A DNA stretch of 64,000 bases from Gimesia aquarii (lineage in GTDB: Bacteria > Planctomycetota > Planctomycetia > Planctomycetales > Planctomycetaceae): positions 3,888,520-3,952,519 of the forward strand of contig NZ_CP037422.1 of NCBI RefSeq assembly GCF_007748175.1. The letters are read 5' to 3'. Positions 63,828 through 64,000 of this stretch are shown in pieces (positions within the stretch are counted from its first letter, which is position 1; the number at the start of each line of letters is the position of its first letter). Below the pieces are notes generated by a model. The model ran no database searches. It was given only the letters and a program-made list of their open reading frames with translations, and was not told the DNA's origin. The translations under genes and the position numbers were made by a program.

Positions 63828-64000
63828 ACGCTCTCTCCTTCAAAACAAAATATAAAAACATAAAACTGATACATTAGTAAAAAACGAATCTTAGGAAGTT
63901 TTATTTTTATGGGATGAAAACATACTTTCTGAGCAGCAAATTCAGACCAAGCTTTAAAGAAGAGAATTCTTTCTTAACTTATACCGAAAAATGTACAATT

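Noticed and set aside
1..64000. CRISPR arrays, tRNA/rRNA genes, insertion sequences, prophage
   Set aside because: No regularly spaced repeats, cloverleaf-like sequences, transposase or phage motifs were recognised by eye; a covariance-model scan could still find a missed small RNA.

Overview
The window comes from a moderately AT-rich planctomycete, most likely family Planctomycetaceae (Gimesia/Rubinisphaera relatives). The evidence is a DUF1552 plus DUF1592-type surface pair with a haem-binding CxxCH module, a DUF1559 protein with a prepilin-type N-terminus next to a small carboxypeptidase-regulatory-like lipoprotein, and a characteristic mix of divergent short operons. This assignment rests on families recognised by eye; no database search was run. 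No rRNA, tRNA, CRISPR array, insertion sequence or prophage was seen.

Layout. 1-8.4 kb: the 3' part of a hybrid sensor kinase with near-identical tandem PAS modules, a small membrane protein, the DUF1552/DUF1592 operon and a short-chain dehydrogenase. 8.5-9.9 kb: a GT1-type glycosyltransferase broken by a one-base frameshift. 9.9-17.7 kb: the most interesting block. It is a seven-gene minus-strand operon (sigma-70 factor, DCC thiol oxidoreductase, FAD oxidase/desaturase, DUF1365, cyclopropane-fatty-acid synthase type methyltransferase, DUF1295 membrane reductase, second CFA-type methyltransferase), divergent from a MerR regulator of CarH/LitR architecture whose B12-ligand histidine position holds tyrosine. 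The intergenic region has paired 9-bp direct repeats (CGTTCAnAA) about 23-24 bp upstream of both start codons, and a dyad inside the spacer of a good promoter. This looks like a self-contained membrane-lipid-modification stress or light regulon.

17.7-29.3 kb: housekeeping and metabolism (cupin, PaiB-like flavin protein, RNase Y, TilS, an MFS permease with a perfect-palindrome terminator, and a threonine-synthase-like/2-hydroxyacid dehydrogenase/MFS/TauE operon). 29.3-33.2 kb: an arsenosugar cluster (two glycosyltransferases divergent from ArsM and the radical-SAM ArsS) around a dyad operator candidate. 33.5-34.9 kb: an extremely acidic small protein and a purine nucleoside phosphorylase.

35-57.5 kb: a large exopolysaccharide locus. 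UDP-xylose synthase and a UDP-glucuronate epimerase-like protein are followed by the decayed remains of an MBOAT O-acetyltransferase and its partner, then an aldolase and a MurJ-like flippase. Next comes an apparently complete CMP-legionaminic acid pathway (LegB, PtmE-like, LegG, LegI, LegH/NeuD-like, LegC, LegF). The locus ends with an O-antigen ligase/polymerase, an unknown polytopic protein, an initiating sugar-phosphate transferase, an asparagine synthase, and a three-gene decoration operon (GT-B transferase, NodB deacetylase, sugar formyltransferase). 57.5-64 kb: creatininase plus sodium symporter, a small zinc-ribbon protein, a ZIP transporter, a CDP-alcohol phosphatidyltransferase, and the lipoprotein/DUF1559 pair with a clear terminator.
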